DNA from: Acidobacteriota bacterium
Lineage (GTDB): Bacteria; Acidobacteriota; Blastocatellia; Pyrinomonadales; Pyrinomonadaceae
Length of the DNA: 49,470 bases
Direction of reading: 5' to 3'
Assembly: GCA_003223025.1 (NCBI GenBank)
Contig: QHXR01000016.1
Span: forward strand, 10,650 to 60,119
Shown here: positions 15,227-25,033 of the stretch, one piece after another
How the letters are laid out: each line of letters starts with the position of its first letter
Numbering within the stretch: the stretch's first letter is position 1
The notes under the pieces: model-generated
What the model was told of the DNA's origin: nothing
The model's database searches: none
The model's input: the letters and a program-made list of their open reading frames with translations, nothing else
Translations under genes and position numbers: made by a program

Positions 15227-17131
15227 ATGAATCGAGTACAAAGTCTTTTTTGCTTACTTACAATTTCATTACTGTTCGCAGCCGGTGCGATGGCTCAGGG
15301 ACAACTAGAATCCGCACCGCCGCTGCCGAGCGGGATGACTGGTTCGAACGCGGGTGATCCGCGCTTCAAACTGACGCCGGGCATCTACGACGCCGGCGAG
15401 AGTGCGATGGGCCTCAAGCACATCGCGCTGTACAAAAAGCCGGACGCATTTCAGCTCGGCACGACCGATACTGCGAGCTCGAAGATCCAGGGTGCTCTAG
15501 GTTCGCTCGGAATTGGTGATTCATCGAAGATCCCCGCCCCGATGCAGCTCGTCCTTGCGCAGCTAGCATTCGCGAACTCGGATATCGCGTTCCAGGGAAA
15601 TCATCTTTTCCAGGGAAATTTTTACGGGATGAACATCTATGACATTTCCGATCCGGCGAAAGCGAAGTTGCTGACGACGTTGGTTTGTCCAGGCGGCCAG
15701 GGCGATCCGTCGGTTTATAAAAATCTGTTGTTCATGTCGGTCGAGATGCCGAACGGCAGGCTTGATTGCGGCACTCAGGCGTTCCCTGCTCCGGAGCCAG
15801 GAGCTCACGGACCCGCTCCGCAAAAAGATCGCTTCCGCGGAGTTCGCATTTTCGATATCAGCGATATCAAAAATCCGAAACAGGTCGCGGCGATTCAGAC
15901 CTGCCGCGGATCGCACACGCACACGCTCGTCGTGGATCCGAACGACAAGGAAAATGTTTACATCTATGTTTCGGGAACGTCGTTCGTTCGCCCGGGCGAA
16001 GAGCTTGCCGGATGTTCGGGCGGAACACCTGACAAAGATCCGAACACGGCGCTGTTTCGGATCGATGTCATAAAAGTTCCGGTTTCGGCTCCCGACAAAG
16101 CGACGATCGTTTCAAGTCCGCGTATCTTTATGGACTCGCGCACAGGCGTCGTTAATGGTTTGAACAACGGCGGCTCGCATAGTACCGACGGCATCACGAA
16201 GCCTTCTGATACGGATCAGTGTCACGACATCACGGTTTATTCGGCGATCGGACTTGCGGCCGGAGCATGCTCGGGTAATGGAATCATTCTCGACATCAAA
16301 GATCCTGCAAACCCGAAACGCGTCGATGCGGTAAACGATTCGAATTACGCGTACTGGCACTCGGCGGCATTTTCGAATGACGGAAAGAAGGTTGTCTTTA
16401 CCGACGAGTGGGGCGGCGGAATGGGAGCTCGATGTCGGGCGAACGATCCGAACAAATGGGGAGCGGATGCGATCTTCAATTTGAAAGACAACAAGCTCAG
16501 CTTTGCGAGCTATTACAAACTGCCGGCGGCTCAAGGCGACAGCGAGAACTGCGTCGCACACAACGGTTCGCTGATCCCGATCCCGGGACGCGATATTAAA
16601 GTTCAGGCGTGGTATCAGGGCGGAGTTTCGGTGATGGACTTTACGGATCCGAATAACGTGGTCGAGATCGCGAACTTCGATCGCGGTCCGATCGATCCCA
16701 ACACTCTCATCCTCGGCGGATCGTGGTCGGCGTACTGGTACAACGGTCACATCTATTCGTCGGAGATCGCACGCGGTCTCGATGTGTTTGATCTGGTGCC
16801 GACCGAACAGCTTACGCAAAACGAGATCGATGCTGCGAAGACGGTTTGGGTGAGCGAATTAAATGTTCAGAACCAGCAGCGCATCGTCTGGCCGAATAAG
16901 CTAGCCGTCGCAAAGGCGTATCTCGATCAGCTCGAGAGATCGAAGGGACTCGCCCCCGAGCGCGTCGCAACGATTCGTCAGGCGATCGCAAAGGCTGAGA
17001 CTTCGAAGAAGAAGAAAGAGTTTAAGGAACTGAAGAGCCAGTCCGCGTCGCTTCAGACCGATGCAAGCAGTTCGTCCGATTCGGCTCGAGTTTCTGCTCT
17101 GGCAGAAGTACTGAAGAACGCAGTTCTTTGA
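15227..17131 (+). CDS. Secreted LVIVD-repeat beta-propeller protein
   Basis: The start at 15227 follows an ideal GAGGAGAAACG site and gives a 634-residue precursor with a signal peptide (LFCLLTISLLFAAGAMAQ). The body has LVIVD/choice-of-anchor-type repeats: NHLFQGNFYGMNIYDISDPA, GVRIFDISDIKNPKQ, IILDIKDPANPKRVD, GVSVMDFTDPNNVVE and SSEIARGLDVFDL. Each is the outer strand of a propeller blade. A metal-site-like segment (RGSHTHTLVVDPND) precedes blade 3. The C-terminal 100 residues are helical and Lys/Ser-rich. The gene begins 10 bp after the DUF305 stop. DUF305-LVIVD neighbours suggest a shared extracellular metal or redox role, but the function is not established. Confidence 0.85.
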   Translation: MNRVQSLFCLLTISLLFAAGAMAQGQLESAPPLPSGMTGSNAGDPRFKLTPGIYDAGESAMGLKHIALYKKPDAFQLGTTDTASSKIQGALGSLGIGDSSKIPAPMQLVLAQLAFANSDIAFQGNHLFQGNFYGMNIYDISDPAKAKLLTTLVCPGGQGDPSVYKNLLFMSVEMPNGRLDCGTQAFPAPEPGAHGPAPQKDRFRGVRIFDISDIKNPKQVAAIQTCRGSHTHTLVVDPNDKENVYIYVSGTSFVRPGEELAGCSGGTPDKDPNTALFRIDVIKVPVSAPDKATIVSSPRIFMDSRTGVVNGLNNGGSHSTDGITKPSDTDQCHDITVYSAIGLAAGACSGNGIILDIKDPANPKRVDAVNDSNYAYWHSAAFSNDGKKVVFTDEWGGGMGARCRANDPNKWGADAIFNLKDNKLSFASYYKLPAAQGDSENCVAHNGSLIPIPGRDIKVQAWYQGGVSVMDFTDPNNVVEIANFDRGPIDPNTLILGGSWSAYWYNGHIYSSEIARGLDVFDLVPTEQLTQNEIDAAKTVWVSELNVQNQQRIVWPNKLAVAKAYLDQLERSKGLAPERVATIRQAIAKAETSKKKKEFKELKSQSASLQTDASSSSDSARVSALAEVLKNAVL

Positions 17132-17151
17132 TACTGAGGTTGTGTTAAATA

Positions 17152-17185
17152 AAAGGGGCTGCCCGATTGGGCGGCCCCTTTTTAT
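17152..17185 (+). terminator. Rho-independent terminator after LVIVD gene
   Basis: A GC-rich hairpin (AAGGGGCTGCCC, loop GATT, GGGCGGCCCCTT) is followed by a T run, 20 bp after the LVIVD stop. This is a strong intrinsic terminator for the DUF305-LVIVD unit. Confidence 0.9.
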
Positions 17186-17193
17186 TGCGTCGG

Positions 17194-17877
17194 GAATTTC
17201 AGATTCGAAATGTGAAATGTGAAATTTGAAATTTGAAAGTGCGATTCGGGAGTGACGATTGATTAACAACGATTCCCTGCAAACGAATTTCGACTGCCGC
17301 ACATCCTTTTGAAATTTCAGATTTGAAATTTGAAATTTGAAAGTGCGATGCGGGAATGATGATTGATGAACAGCGATTCTCTGCAAACGAATTTCGACTG
17401 TCGCACGTCCTTTTGAAATGTCAGATTTGAAATTTGAAATTTGAAAGTGCTGTGGGGGAGTGACGATTGATGAACAGCGATTCCCTGCAAACGAATTTCG
17501 ACCGTCGCACATCCTTTTGAAATTTCAGATTTGAAATTTGAAATTTGAAAGTACGATGCGGGAATGACGATTGATGAACAGCTATTCCCTCCAACGAATT
17601 TCGACCGTCGCACATCCTTTTGAAATTTCAGATTTGAAATTTGAAATGTGAAAGTGCGATTCGGGAGTGACGATTGATTAACAGCGATTCCCTGCAAACA
17701 TCCCGGGGTGTGAATTTCGAGAGTCGCGCATCCCTTTCAAATTTCAGATTTGAAATTTGAAATTTGAAATTTGAAAGTGCGATTCGGGAGTGACGATTGA
17801 TGAACAGCGATTCCCTGCAAACGAATTTCGACTGCCGCACATCCTTTTGAAATTTCAGATCTGAAATGTGAAATTCA
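17194..17877. repeat. Tandem array of about 104-bp units
   Basis: Seven units start near 17194, 17311, 17415, 17519, 17622, 17738 and 17849 (the last partial), giving periods of 117, 104, 104, 103, 116 and 111 bp. Each unit opens with an A/T-rich word series (GAAATTTCAGATTTGAAATT) and continues with a conserved mixed part (GTGACGATTGATGAACAGCG, then CCCTGCAAACGAATTTCGAC). Copies differ by a few substitutions and by the number of TTTGAAA words. Because the period is not a multiple of three, the open frames across it change phase from unit to unit and are not believed to be genes. Confidence 0.95.
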
Positions 17878-17901
17878 AACAGAGGAGAAACGATAGAATC
17901 G

Positions 17902-17935
17902 AGAAGCCGCGATGATTTGCATCATCGCGGCTTCT
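17902..17935. terminator. Perfect 15-bp hairpin between converging transcripts
   Basis: Arms AGAAGCCGCGATGAT (17902-17916) and ATCATCGCGGCTTCT (17921-17935) pair perfectly around TTGC. It lies 23 bp beyond the stop of the minus-strand gene ending at 17959 and past the array on the + strand. A weak T-rich tail follows on the + strand only. A bidirectional terminator is the likely role. Confidence 0.75.
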
Positions 17936-17958
17936 ATTATTTCGACTTTGTGAATAAT

Positions 17959-18456
17959 TTACTGCAACACGAGTGGAACTTCCGATGCGATCTGGAGATC
18001 CATCAACTCGTATAACCGCCGATCGATCTGGAAGAAATGCGCCGCCTTTCTTCCGGGGATCACTTTCTCGATAATCCCGATATGTTTCTGTCGCGTTTGA
18101 GCGAGCTCCACCTGGATAGTGCTCCATCGCTTCAACATGTCAACGGCCTGCGGATCGGTAAGAGTCTTTTGATTCGCAGCGTACTCTTTGATGATCCCGT
18201 AGAACGCGTCGTAATGCTTCGACATCGCCGCCGCGTACTGGTCGTAGAGCGGCCAGAACCTCGTCGCTTCGTCCGCCGTGAACGGCACGTTCATCGCGAT
18301 GATCTTTTTCTTTTCGGAACGAAGGTCCTTCCTGAGCAGCGCGAGGTCCTTTTCGATTTCGATACCGGTGTCGGTCTCTTTCTGCGCGATCGTGTCAATG
18401 TTCGTGAGCGTCATTATAAAAAGCAAAGCGATGCACGAATAGATCAGCTTTTTCAT
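17959..18456 (-). CDS. Small periplasmic helical protein, Spy/CpxP-like in outline
   Basis: From the ATG at 18456 (AGGAGA site 8 bp upstream) the product has 165 residues: a signal peptide (LIYSCIALLFIMTLTNIDTIA) and then an all-helical charged region (EIEKDLALLRKDLRSEKKKI, FTADEATRFWPLYDQYAAAM, MLKRWSTIQVELAQTRQKHI). The FTADEATRFWPLYDQY pattern recalls LTxxQ-type periplasmic proteins, but the two diagnostic motifs of Spy are not clear. An ATG six codons further upstream is open but lies further from the ribosome site. It is a single gene; function unknown. Confidence 0.75.
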   Translation of the reverse strand: MKKLIYSCIALLFIMTLTNIDTIAQKETDTGIEIEKDLALLRKDLRSEKKKIIAMNVPFTADEATRFWPLYDQYAAAMSKHYDAFYGIIKEYAANQKTLTDPQAVDMLKRWSTIQVELAQTRQKHIGIIEKVIPGRKAAHFFQIDRRLYELMDLQIASEVPLVLQ

Positions 18457-18612
18457 CTGTTGTCTCCTCTTCAAAATGATTATTACCGGCCGAAGATCGC
18501 TCGGCTTCCTGAAATACCTTATCGAGCGGAGCGTTTTGGGGTTAACTGTAAAAAATGACAGTAAGTTGAAGATCAGATCATCTCCGCACGTCGTTCATCT
18601 TCGAAATGTCGG

Positions 18613-21501
18613 TCAGAACGTAAACTTCAATCCGAGTTGAAATTGGCGGCTTTCCTGTGCGGTGGATGAGTTTCGAAGCGTGAAGTCCGGTAGCGGAGCG
18701 GTAAGTTCGCCGGTTGTCTGATTCACGTTCACCCTTGTGTTGGAAAAACTGACGATGCTGTTTGTATTAAAAAGATTTTGGAATTCGCCGAAAACTTCCA
18801 GGCGATATCGCTCGGTAAAATCGAAGAAGCGCGAATACCTGAGATCGACGTTATAGAGTGGCGGTGTTCTGCCGGCGTTGCGCATGACGCCGACAGGCCG
18901 GTCACCCGCAACGTCGTCGCCGTTCAGATCGGGTGTGTTGGCGATGATATTGAATCGCTCGCCGCTGTTCGCGGCTACGATAAATCCGAACTGATTGTGA
19001 TTGAAAAGATAATTGAGTGCGCCACTTTTAATTCCAAAAGTAGGTTGGTATACCACCGTCGAAATAAATGTATGACGCTGATCGGCGGACGAGTAGCCCT
19101 TGTCGAGATTCCGGTTCGTAGGATCGGATGAAAAGACTCCCTCGACGTCGCCATCGGGCGAGTCGTTGATTCCCTTCGAGAGCGTGTAATTAATACTGAA
19201 CTGAAGACCGCGATAAAGACGCTGGTTCAACTGCAGCACAAACGCGTCATACTCGGCGCCGCCGGCTGACTCGGCGATCACGACCCAGCCGAATTGCGGA
19301 TACAGTCTTTCGTTCCCGTAGACTGGACGTCCGTCCGCAAGGTAACGGATCGGATTAATCGGATTGATGTTGCGGTAGACGTTCAAGTGTCGTCCCGACG
19401 AATGAACATAGCCGGCGGCGATCGACATGTTTTCGGTGATGGCTTGCTGGATCTGGACGTTCGCATGTATCGCGTACATCGTGTCGTAGTCGGACGCGAT
19501 GGTGAATATGTCTTGCGGCGGCTGATCCGAACCTACAGGCGGAACTCCCAGCACATTTGGAAATGTCGGAGCTCCCGGCGACTTAGGATCAAAAGTGAAA
19601 CTCGAAAAAGTCGGGTCACCGTTGTACCTCAACACGTCCCGGTAGATCGCGAGAAGCGGAGCTTCGTAATATATTCCGGCACCGAATCGAACAACCGTCG
19701 GACGATTTCCGTCGCGCAAAGCGTATACGGCGCCGAGTCGCGGGGCGAGGTCGTTATAGTCAACATCGAATTTTTGCGAAAGCGGAAAGAGCGACGTGGG
19801 ATCGGCTTTTGGCGTCTTATAAAAATCGTAACGCAAACCGAAGTTGATCTTCAGCCGAGGAGTGATTTTCCAATCGTCCTGCGCAAATAAATTCCAATAA
19901 GCGGCCTTATACCTGGTCTCCGGATCGCCGATATTTTCGGTGTATTCGGAGTAGCACAACGGGCACGAGCCGCTGCTCGCCTTTGCATAATCGGCGATCG
20001 ACGAGAATGTGTACTCACCATAAATTGCGGCGGCCTCAGTGTAGTCGTGAAAGCTCAAACCGCCTCCGAATTTTAGGACATGCCGTCCCGCCGTGCGCGT
20101 CAGGTTGTCCTGAACTTGCGTCACCCTGAAGGCCGGCACAACAACATCGACACTATTCGGCGAACCAAAATTTGCGACTCCCGGAATTACGATCGAGGGC
20201 CCCGTGCCGGAAAATTCATTTCGCTTAAATCCCCCGGTTCGTCGACCATATTGGAATCGAAGCTCGTTGAAGAGTTTCGGAGTATACGATGTAAGCTGCG
20301 CTCCAAGATTATGATCGACGGAGAACGAATCGATACTGCGCTCCAGAGTGTTGAGCCTGCCTTGAATAAAGTTCGGCGATTTGAGATCGGAATGATTGAA
20401 CCGGATGGCCAGACGATTGCTTTTATTTATCTGCACGTCGGTTCGAAAAATATAGAACGAGCCTTTTTCCAATGCCGGGATCGCCAGCGGAAAGATCGAC
20501 GGTGAAAGACCGGCGGCTATCAGAGCTTCCCGGTTTTGCGGAGTGATCGTTAGCAGACGCGTCGCACCGGATCGATCATCGCGATATTGCCATTGATAGC
20601 CAAAGAAAAAATGCCAGCGATCCTTTACGATCGGTCCACCGATCGTGCCGGTAAAATTATCAGCAGTGTTATCCGGCACGTCGCTGGTCGAATTATAAAA
20701 AAACGGACGCGAGTAAAACGACGGGCGGCGAAAACGATAGCTGACGGCACCGCGAAGTTCGTTAGTTCCCGAAGGCGTGACAATATTCATTATCATGCCC
20801 GGCGTGTCGCCGAATTCAGGAGCAAAACCGTTCGTGACCAGCTGGATCTCGCTGACGTACGCATCGGAGATCAGCATGAGCCTGGTGCGATTGTTGTACG
20901 TCGTATTGGTGTTGCCGTCGAGTTGATAATTTACCCGCCGCAGATAACCGTTGACGTTGATATTCGGAAATTGAAATCCGCCTCGCGGCCGTCCCGTGAC
21001 GTTTGCCTGCAGAAGTCCGAAGTTATACGGGTTGAGTGAAACGAGCGGGATGTTGTGGACTTCGCGTGTCGTCATCACGCGGCCGAGATCCGTTTTTCCG
21101 GCATCGACGATTTCGCTGTCGGATGTGACCGCGACAAGTTCGTTTATATCTCCTGCTTGGAGTTCGAAGTTGATCGTCGCAGTTTGTCCGACGGCGAGAA
21201 TGACCCCGTCCCGGACGAGCTTTCTAAAATTCGCAGCCTCGACAGACACGCGATACGTTCCAAGCGACAAAAGCGGAAAACGATAGACACCGCTCGCATC
21301 TGTCGTGACGATACGAGTCGCCCCGGTTTCGATGTTCAATGCGGTTACGACAGACGAAACGGAAGCTCTGTTCTGATCCAGGATCGTGCCTTCTATCTGG
21401 CCGTTTTGTGATTGTGATTGAGCGACTACTGACGGCGAGAAACTAAAACACAGGATCGCGGCAATCGCGATAAGCAACATTTCGCGAGCTTTACATTTCA
21501 T
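18613..21501 (-). CDS. TonB-dependent receptor, Oar-like
   Basis: The 962-residue outer-membrane protein has a signal peptide (MLLIAIAAILCFSFSPSVVA), a carboxypeptidase-regulatory-like domain (GQIEGTILDQNRASV to about residue 118), a plug domain (DSEIVDAGKTDLGRVMTTRE, ending with INVNGYLRRVNYQLDGN) and a long beta-barrel with alternating aromatic strands (GTIGGPIVKDRWHFFFGYQW, FNELRFQYGRR, LKINFGLRYDFYKT). The final residue is Phe (QFQLGLKFTF), the signal for outer-membrane assembly. This is the Oar/Cna_B type abundant in Acidobacteriota, probably taking up oligosaccharides, peptides or siderophores; the ligand is unknown. It lies 33 bp downstream of the winged-helix/TPR regulator, suggesting an operon. 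Confidence 0.9.
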   Translation of the reverse strand: MKCKAREMLLIAIAAILCFSFSPSVVAQSQSQNGQIEGTILDQNRASVSSVVTALNIETGATRIVTTDASGVYRFPLLSLGTYRVSVEAANFRKLVRDGVILAVGQTATINFELQAGDINELVAVTSDSEIVDAGKTDLGRVMTTREVHNIPLVSLNPYNFGLLQANVTGRPRGGFQFPNINVNGYLRRVNYQLDGNTNTTYNNRTRLMLISDAYVSEIQLVTNGFAPEFGDTPGMIMNIVTPSGTNELRGAVSYRFRRPSFYSRPFFYNSTSDVPDNTADNFTGTIGGPIVKDRWHFFFGYQWQYRDDRSGATRLLTITPQNREALIAAGLSPSIFPLAIPALEKGSFYIFRTDVQINKSNRLAIRFNHSDLKSPNFIQGRLNTLERSIDSFSVDHNLGAQLTSYTPKLFNELRFQYGRRTGGFKRNEFSGTGPSIVIPGVANFGSPNSVDVVVPAFRVTQVQDNLTRTAGRHVLKFGGGLSFHDYTEAAAIYGEYTFSSIADYAKASSGSCPLCYSEYTENIGDPETRYKAAYWNLFAQDDWKITPRLKINFGLRYDFYKTPKADPTSLFPLSQKFDVDYNDLAPRLGAVYALRDGNRPTVVRFGAGIYYEAPLLAIYRDVLRYNGDPTFSSFTFDPKSPGAPTFPNVLGVPPVGSDQPPQDIFTIASDYDTMYAIHANVQIQQAITENMSIAAGYVHSSGRHLNVYRNINPINPIRYLADGRPVYGNERLYPQFGWVVIAESAGGAEYDAFVLQLNQRLYRGLQFSINYTLSKGINDSPDGDVEGVFSSDPTNRNLDKGYSSADQRHTFISTVVYQPTFGIKSGALNYLFNHNQFGFIVAANSGERFNIIANTPDLNGDDVAGDRPVGVMRNAGRTPPLYNVDLRYSRFFDFTERYRLEVFGEFQNLFNTNSIVSFSNTRVNVNQTTGELTAPLPDFTLRNSSTAQESRQFQLGLKFTF

Positions 21502-21534
21502 TCAAGGGTGCCCGTCGGCGAGGTAAAGACAATA

Positions 21535-23490
21535 TCATTCGAAACCTACACGTTTTAATAATTCGTCAAACCGCGGATCGTCGCGAAAAGGATCGAAGCG
21601 CGGATGGACTTTTAGCAACACCGCTAATGATCTCCGTTGAACGATAGACTTTTCCAAATAATCGAACGCCTCGTCGCGGTGTCCGAGGTTGATCGCAAGT
21701 CCCGCCAACTGGTTGTAATTAGGTTTGCCGCCGATTTCTTTCTCTTTTTCTTCCGCAAACTGTCGCTCGTTAATACCCCGTGCACCCGACTTTGAGTAGA
21801 TTGCTTTCCATGAATTTATCTCGTCAGCATCGACGCCCGAGATCGTCCATGATTTCATGAGAGATTCGAACCATCGGTCGTCGTCGCCTTTCAGGTTGTA
21901 TGCCATGCCGAGGCTTCCTTGAGCAAAGAAATATGTCGGGTCCATTTCGACCGTTCGTTGCAACTCAGCAATTGCTTCGTCGTAGCGGCGAGCGAACATC
22001 AGATTCCTTCCGAGGATCAGATGATTAAGCAGCGACGCCGGTTCAAGGTCGATCGCCATCTTGCTTTCCGCGATCGATTCGTCATGCCGCCCGAGATAAC
22101 TTAGCAGAAGCGAGAACACTCTGTGCGGGACGGGCGAATTCGGATTTAACTCGATCGCCCGTTTATTTTCGCGTTCAGCTCCGTCATAGTCCCATTCATA
22201 ATCACACTTGATTTCAGCCAGATACGAGTGTGCTTCGGCAAGGTTAGGATCAAGTGCCAAAGCCTTTTCTATTGATGCCTTAGCTTTTGGATATTCCTCC
22301 TGCAAATTGCCGGTTCCCGTTTGGCCCGCCGCCGTCCGAGCGTTCGCCAGTCTTGCATAAGCGAGTGCGTAGTTCGGATCGAGAGCGACGGCCTGCTCAA
22401 AGTATTCGATCGCTTTGCGGACTTCTTCAGTCGTTCGCTTGTCCGTCAACGCCGCGCCCTGCAGATACAGACGATATGCTTCTTCGCTGGTCGTGCCTCG
22501 ATTTCCCGCCTGGCCGATGGTGACGCCGAAAAATCGCGCGATGTTGTTGCCGAGTTGGCTCGCGATCGCGTCCTGCATCGCAAAAACATCGGCCACTTCC
22601 TTTTCACTCTTGTAAGTCTCGTCTATCTCGCCCGTAGCAATATTGAACAACTGCGATGTAATCCGGATCTTGCCGTCGGCGATTTGATAGTTCGAGGCGA
22701 GAATGTAATCGACCTTCTGCTCTCGCCCTGCGGCAATCGGATCCTGCTCGATATCCGAATACCTTCGCGTCGAACTTAGCGGACGGACGATAAATCCCTT
22801 CATCGAACCGAGTGTATTGATCAGTGACTCGGCGATGCCCGTCTGATAAACCTCATCCGTTTGAGACGCGTTGACCGGTTTGACGGGCAGGACGGCGATC
22901 GATCTCTTCTCGCCGCCTACCGTCGGTCGCGGGTAGAAATAGAAAAGTGCGGTGGCGAGCAACAAGACGACCGTCGCGGCGGCGAACAATTTGTTTTTGG
23001 ATAATGCTCCGGCGGGAATCGCATTGTCGCTAATTCGAAGATCGGGAACGATCGTCGGGAACTTAAATATCGCAGCGGCTTCCTTAGGTGGATCGGGCGT
23101 CGTGATCCGGGGATCACCCGACTTTACTTCCCCGTTGAACCGATAACCGCGCCGACGCAGTGTTTCGATCATCGGTTTGCCGGACGACGTCTCGCCGAGC
23201 GTCTTGCGAAGAATATGGATGTTTTGGATTAAGTTGGATTCTTCGACAAAGGCATCCGGCCACAGCCTGTTCATCAAATCATCCTTGCTGATAATTTCGC
23301 CGCCTCGCTCAACGAGCGCGAGGAGAGTTTCGACTTGCTTCGGAGTCATCGGAAGATCTTCGCCACCGCGGCGAAGCATCAGGTGAGACGCGTCGAGGGC
23401 GAATTCTTCAAACTCGTAGATCTGAGAACTAATAGCCTTAACCTCTTTGAGATTATTTTGATGGCCATTTGATTCTAATTCTAACGACAT
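21535..23490 (-). CDS. Winged-helix transmembrane regulator with TPR domain
   Basis: The start at 23490 has a GGAG site and gives 651 residues. Residues 24-118 are an OmpR/CadC-type winged helix (MTPKQVETLLALVERGGEII, LMNRLWPDAFVEESNLIQN, LRRRGYRF). One membrane segment follows (LFAAATVVLLLATALFYFYP, about 165-186). Then comes a FlgO/TolB-N-like alpha/beta domain (RSIAVLPVKPVNASQTDEVY, VDYILASNYQIADGKIRI), and from about residue 330 a series of TPR units (AIEYFEQAVALDPNYALAYA, AKASIEKALALDPNLAEAHS). The topology suggests a membrane-anchored transcription factor with a periplasmic sensor. The adjacent TonB receptor gene is its most likely target (inference). Confidence 0.85.
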   Translation of the reverse strand: MSLELESNGHQNNLKEVKAISSQIYEFEEFALDASHLMLRRGGEDLPMTPKQVETLLALVERGGEIISKDDLMNRLWPDAFVEESNLIQNIHILRKTLGETSSGKPMIETLRRRGYRFNGEVKSGDPRITTPDPPKEAAAIFKFPTIVPDLRISDNAIPAGALSKNKLFAAATVVLLLATALFYFYPRPTVGGEKRSIAVLPVKPVNASQTDEVYQTGIAESLINTLGSMKGFIVRPLSSTRRYSDIEQDPIAAGREQKVDYILASNYQIADGKIRITSQLFNIATGEIDETYKSEKEVADVFAMQDAIASQLGNNIARFFGVTIGQAGNRGTTSEEAYRLYLQGAALTDKRTTEEVRKAIEYFEQAVALDPNYALAYARLANARTAAGQTGTGNLQEEYPKAKASIEKALALDPNLAEAHSYLAEIKCDYEWDYDGAERENKRAIELNPNSPVPHRVFSLLLSYLGRHDESIAESKMAIDLEPASLLNHLILGRNLMFARRYDEAIAELQRTVEMDPTYFFAQGSLGMAYNLKGDDDRWFESLMKSWTISGVDADEINSWKAIYSKSGARGINERQFAEEKEKEIGGKPNYNQLAGLAINLGHRDEAFDYLEKSIVQRRSLAVLLKVHPRFDPFRDDPRFDELLKRVGFE

Positions 23491-23627
23491 CCTGAACTCT
23501 CCAGAATAGCCTGTATGCGAAACGTGAACTTTTACGGAATTTGGTGAACGTCCTGAGTATAGGCGCATTCAACGGAAAAACAACAAACAAATCACTCAAG
23601 GTCAATTCGCGGAGTCGGAGAATAGGA

Positions 23628-24977
23628 ATGAAAAACAAAACTGTCTCAACTGGGATCGCGGCAATTATATTGGCGATCGCGTCGATCGTTGCTTCTGCCC
23701 AAGCACAATTTCAACAATCGAGTTTCTCGGTTTTTGGCCCGCCTCAAAGTCTCGGCATGCCCGTTAATACCGGCGACAACGAAACCGGAGTGTGTATGTC
23801 GCCAAACGGCTTGAGTCTTTATTTTTCGAGCAACTCTGCGGGGAGTCTTGGCGGGTTGGACATCTGGGTATCGCAACGATCGTCTCTTACCGCCGCGTGG
23901 GGCACGCCGCAAAATTTGGGTGCCCTTCTAAATTCTACCGGCATCGACAATCTTCCTGCTCTGTCTGCTGACGGAAAGACGTTGTTCTTCAATAGCAGCG
24001 GACGTGGTGACGGTCTCGGCGGAGCGGACATTTACATGTCGACGAGATCAAATCCGAATGACGATCTCGGATGGACCGCCGCGGTGAATCTCGGAGCCGT
24101 CGTCAATACGTCCGCAAACGAAATCGCCCCGACGTATTTTGTTGATCCCACGAACGGGTCGGCGGTTCTCTATTTCACGAGTGACCGAGTGTCGGGTTTG
24201 GGTGGCGAGGATATCTATCAAAGTACGCGCAACGCAAACGGCACATTTAATACGCCGACGAATGTGACGGCTCTCAATAGCGCATCGGTCGACCGTCGGG
24301 CCGAGGTCCGACGGGACGGACTGGAAGTGTTCTTTACGTCGGATCGCGGACCGTTAGTTGGCCGCGATACTTGGGTCTCAACGCGTGCGTCGATTTCCGC
24401 TCCGTGGAATCCTCCCGTAAATGTTGCCGCAGTAAATTCCCCCGGCGACGATGACCAACATCCGTCTCTATCGCCCGACGGTTCGATCGTGTATTTCGCA
24501 TCGAGTCGCGATGGCTCGCAGGATATTTACGCCGCTCATCGCATCGGCGTGAACCGAAGTGCGGCCACCGATTTTGACGGCGACGCGCGATCCGATCTCA
24601 GCGTGTTTCGCCCGTCGGATGGAACCTGGCACGTTCTTCAGAGCAGCACGAATACTTACACTGTTCAGCGCTTCGGTTCGGCCGACGACAAGATCGTCGC
24701 CGGAGACTACGACGGAGATGGAAGAACCGACACAGCGGTCTTTCGTCCGTCGAACGGGACCTGGTACATCCTCCGAAGCTCCGACGGACAAGTGAACGTC
24801 ACGAGATGGGGCGTGAGCACCGACCGCCCAGTGCCGGGAGATTACGACGGCGACGGACAAACGGATATCGCCGTCTATAGAAACGGAACCTGGTACATCG
24901 TGCAAAGTTCAAACGGAATTAGTTACCAGCAATTCGGTTTGAGCTCGGACGTGCCGATCTTTGCCGGAGTGCAGTGA
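23628..24977 (+). CDS. Secreted PD40 / FG-GAP repeat protein
   Basis: The ATG at 23628, after AATAGGA, gives a 449-residue precursor with a signal peptide ([19 protein letters not shown]). The first two thirds are PD40-type (WD40-like) blades: [40 protein letters not shown] and [20 protein letters not shown]. The C-terminal third has FG-GAP/VCBS-like repeats ([58 protein letters not shown]) with calcium-site-like DxDGDG loops. No sorting anchor is seen. It is divergent from the winged-helix regulator and 56 bp upstream of a related gene. Confidence 0.85.
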   Translation: MKNKTVSTGIAAIILAIASIVASAQAQFQQSSFSVFGPPQSLGMPVNTGDNETGVCMSPNGLSLYFSSNSAGSLGGLDIWVSQRSSLTAAWGTPQNLGALLNSTGIDNLPALSADGKTLFFNSSGRGDGLGGADIYMSTRSNPNDDLGWTAAVNLGAVVNTSANEIAPTYFVDPTNGSAVLYFTSDRVSGLGGEDIYQSTRNANGTFNTPTNVTALNSASVDRRAEVRRDGLEVFFTSDRGPLVGRDTWVSTRASISAPWNPPVNVAAVNSPGDDDQHPSLSPDGSIVYFASSRDGSQDIYAAHRIGVNRSAATDFDGDARSDLSVFRPSDGTWHVLQSSTNTYTVQRFGSADDKIVAGDYDGDGRTDTAVFRPSNGTWYILRSSDGQVNVTRWGVSTDRPVPGDYDGDGQTDIAVYRNGTWYIVQSSNGISYQQFGLSSDVPIFAGVQ

Positions 24978-25033
24978 GAGTCGCCGCAGAAAACGCGCAT
25001 TGCATTCCAGCACAAAAGCAGAACGGGAGAAAT

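Noticed and set aside
16112-16819. 235-codon minus-strand frame
   Set aside because: It is antisense to the LVIVD propeller gene and Arg/Ile/Val-biased with no recognisable domain.
16901-17840. Minus-strand genes encoded across the tandem array
   Set aside because: The open frames follow from the A/T-poor stop content of the repeat. The 103-104 bp period shifts phase each unit, there are no ribosome sites, and the products are only repeated low-information peptides.
17194-17877. CRISPR array
   Set aside because: Units are about 104 bp and conserved over their whole length. There are no short direct repeats with unique spacers and no cas genes.
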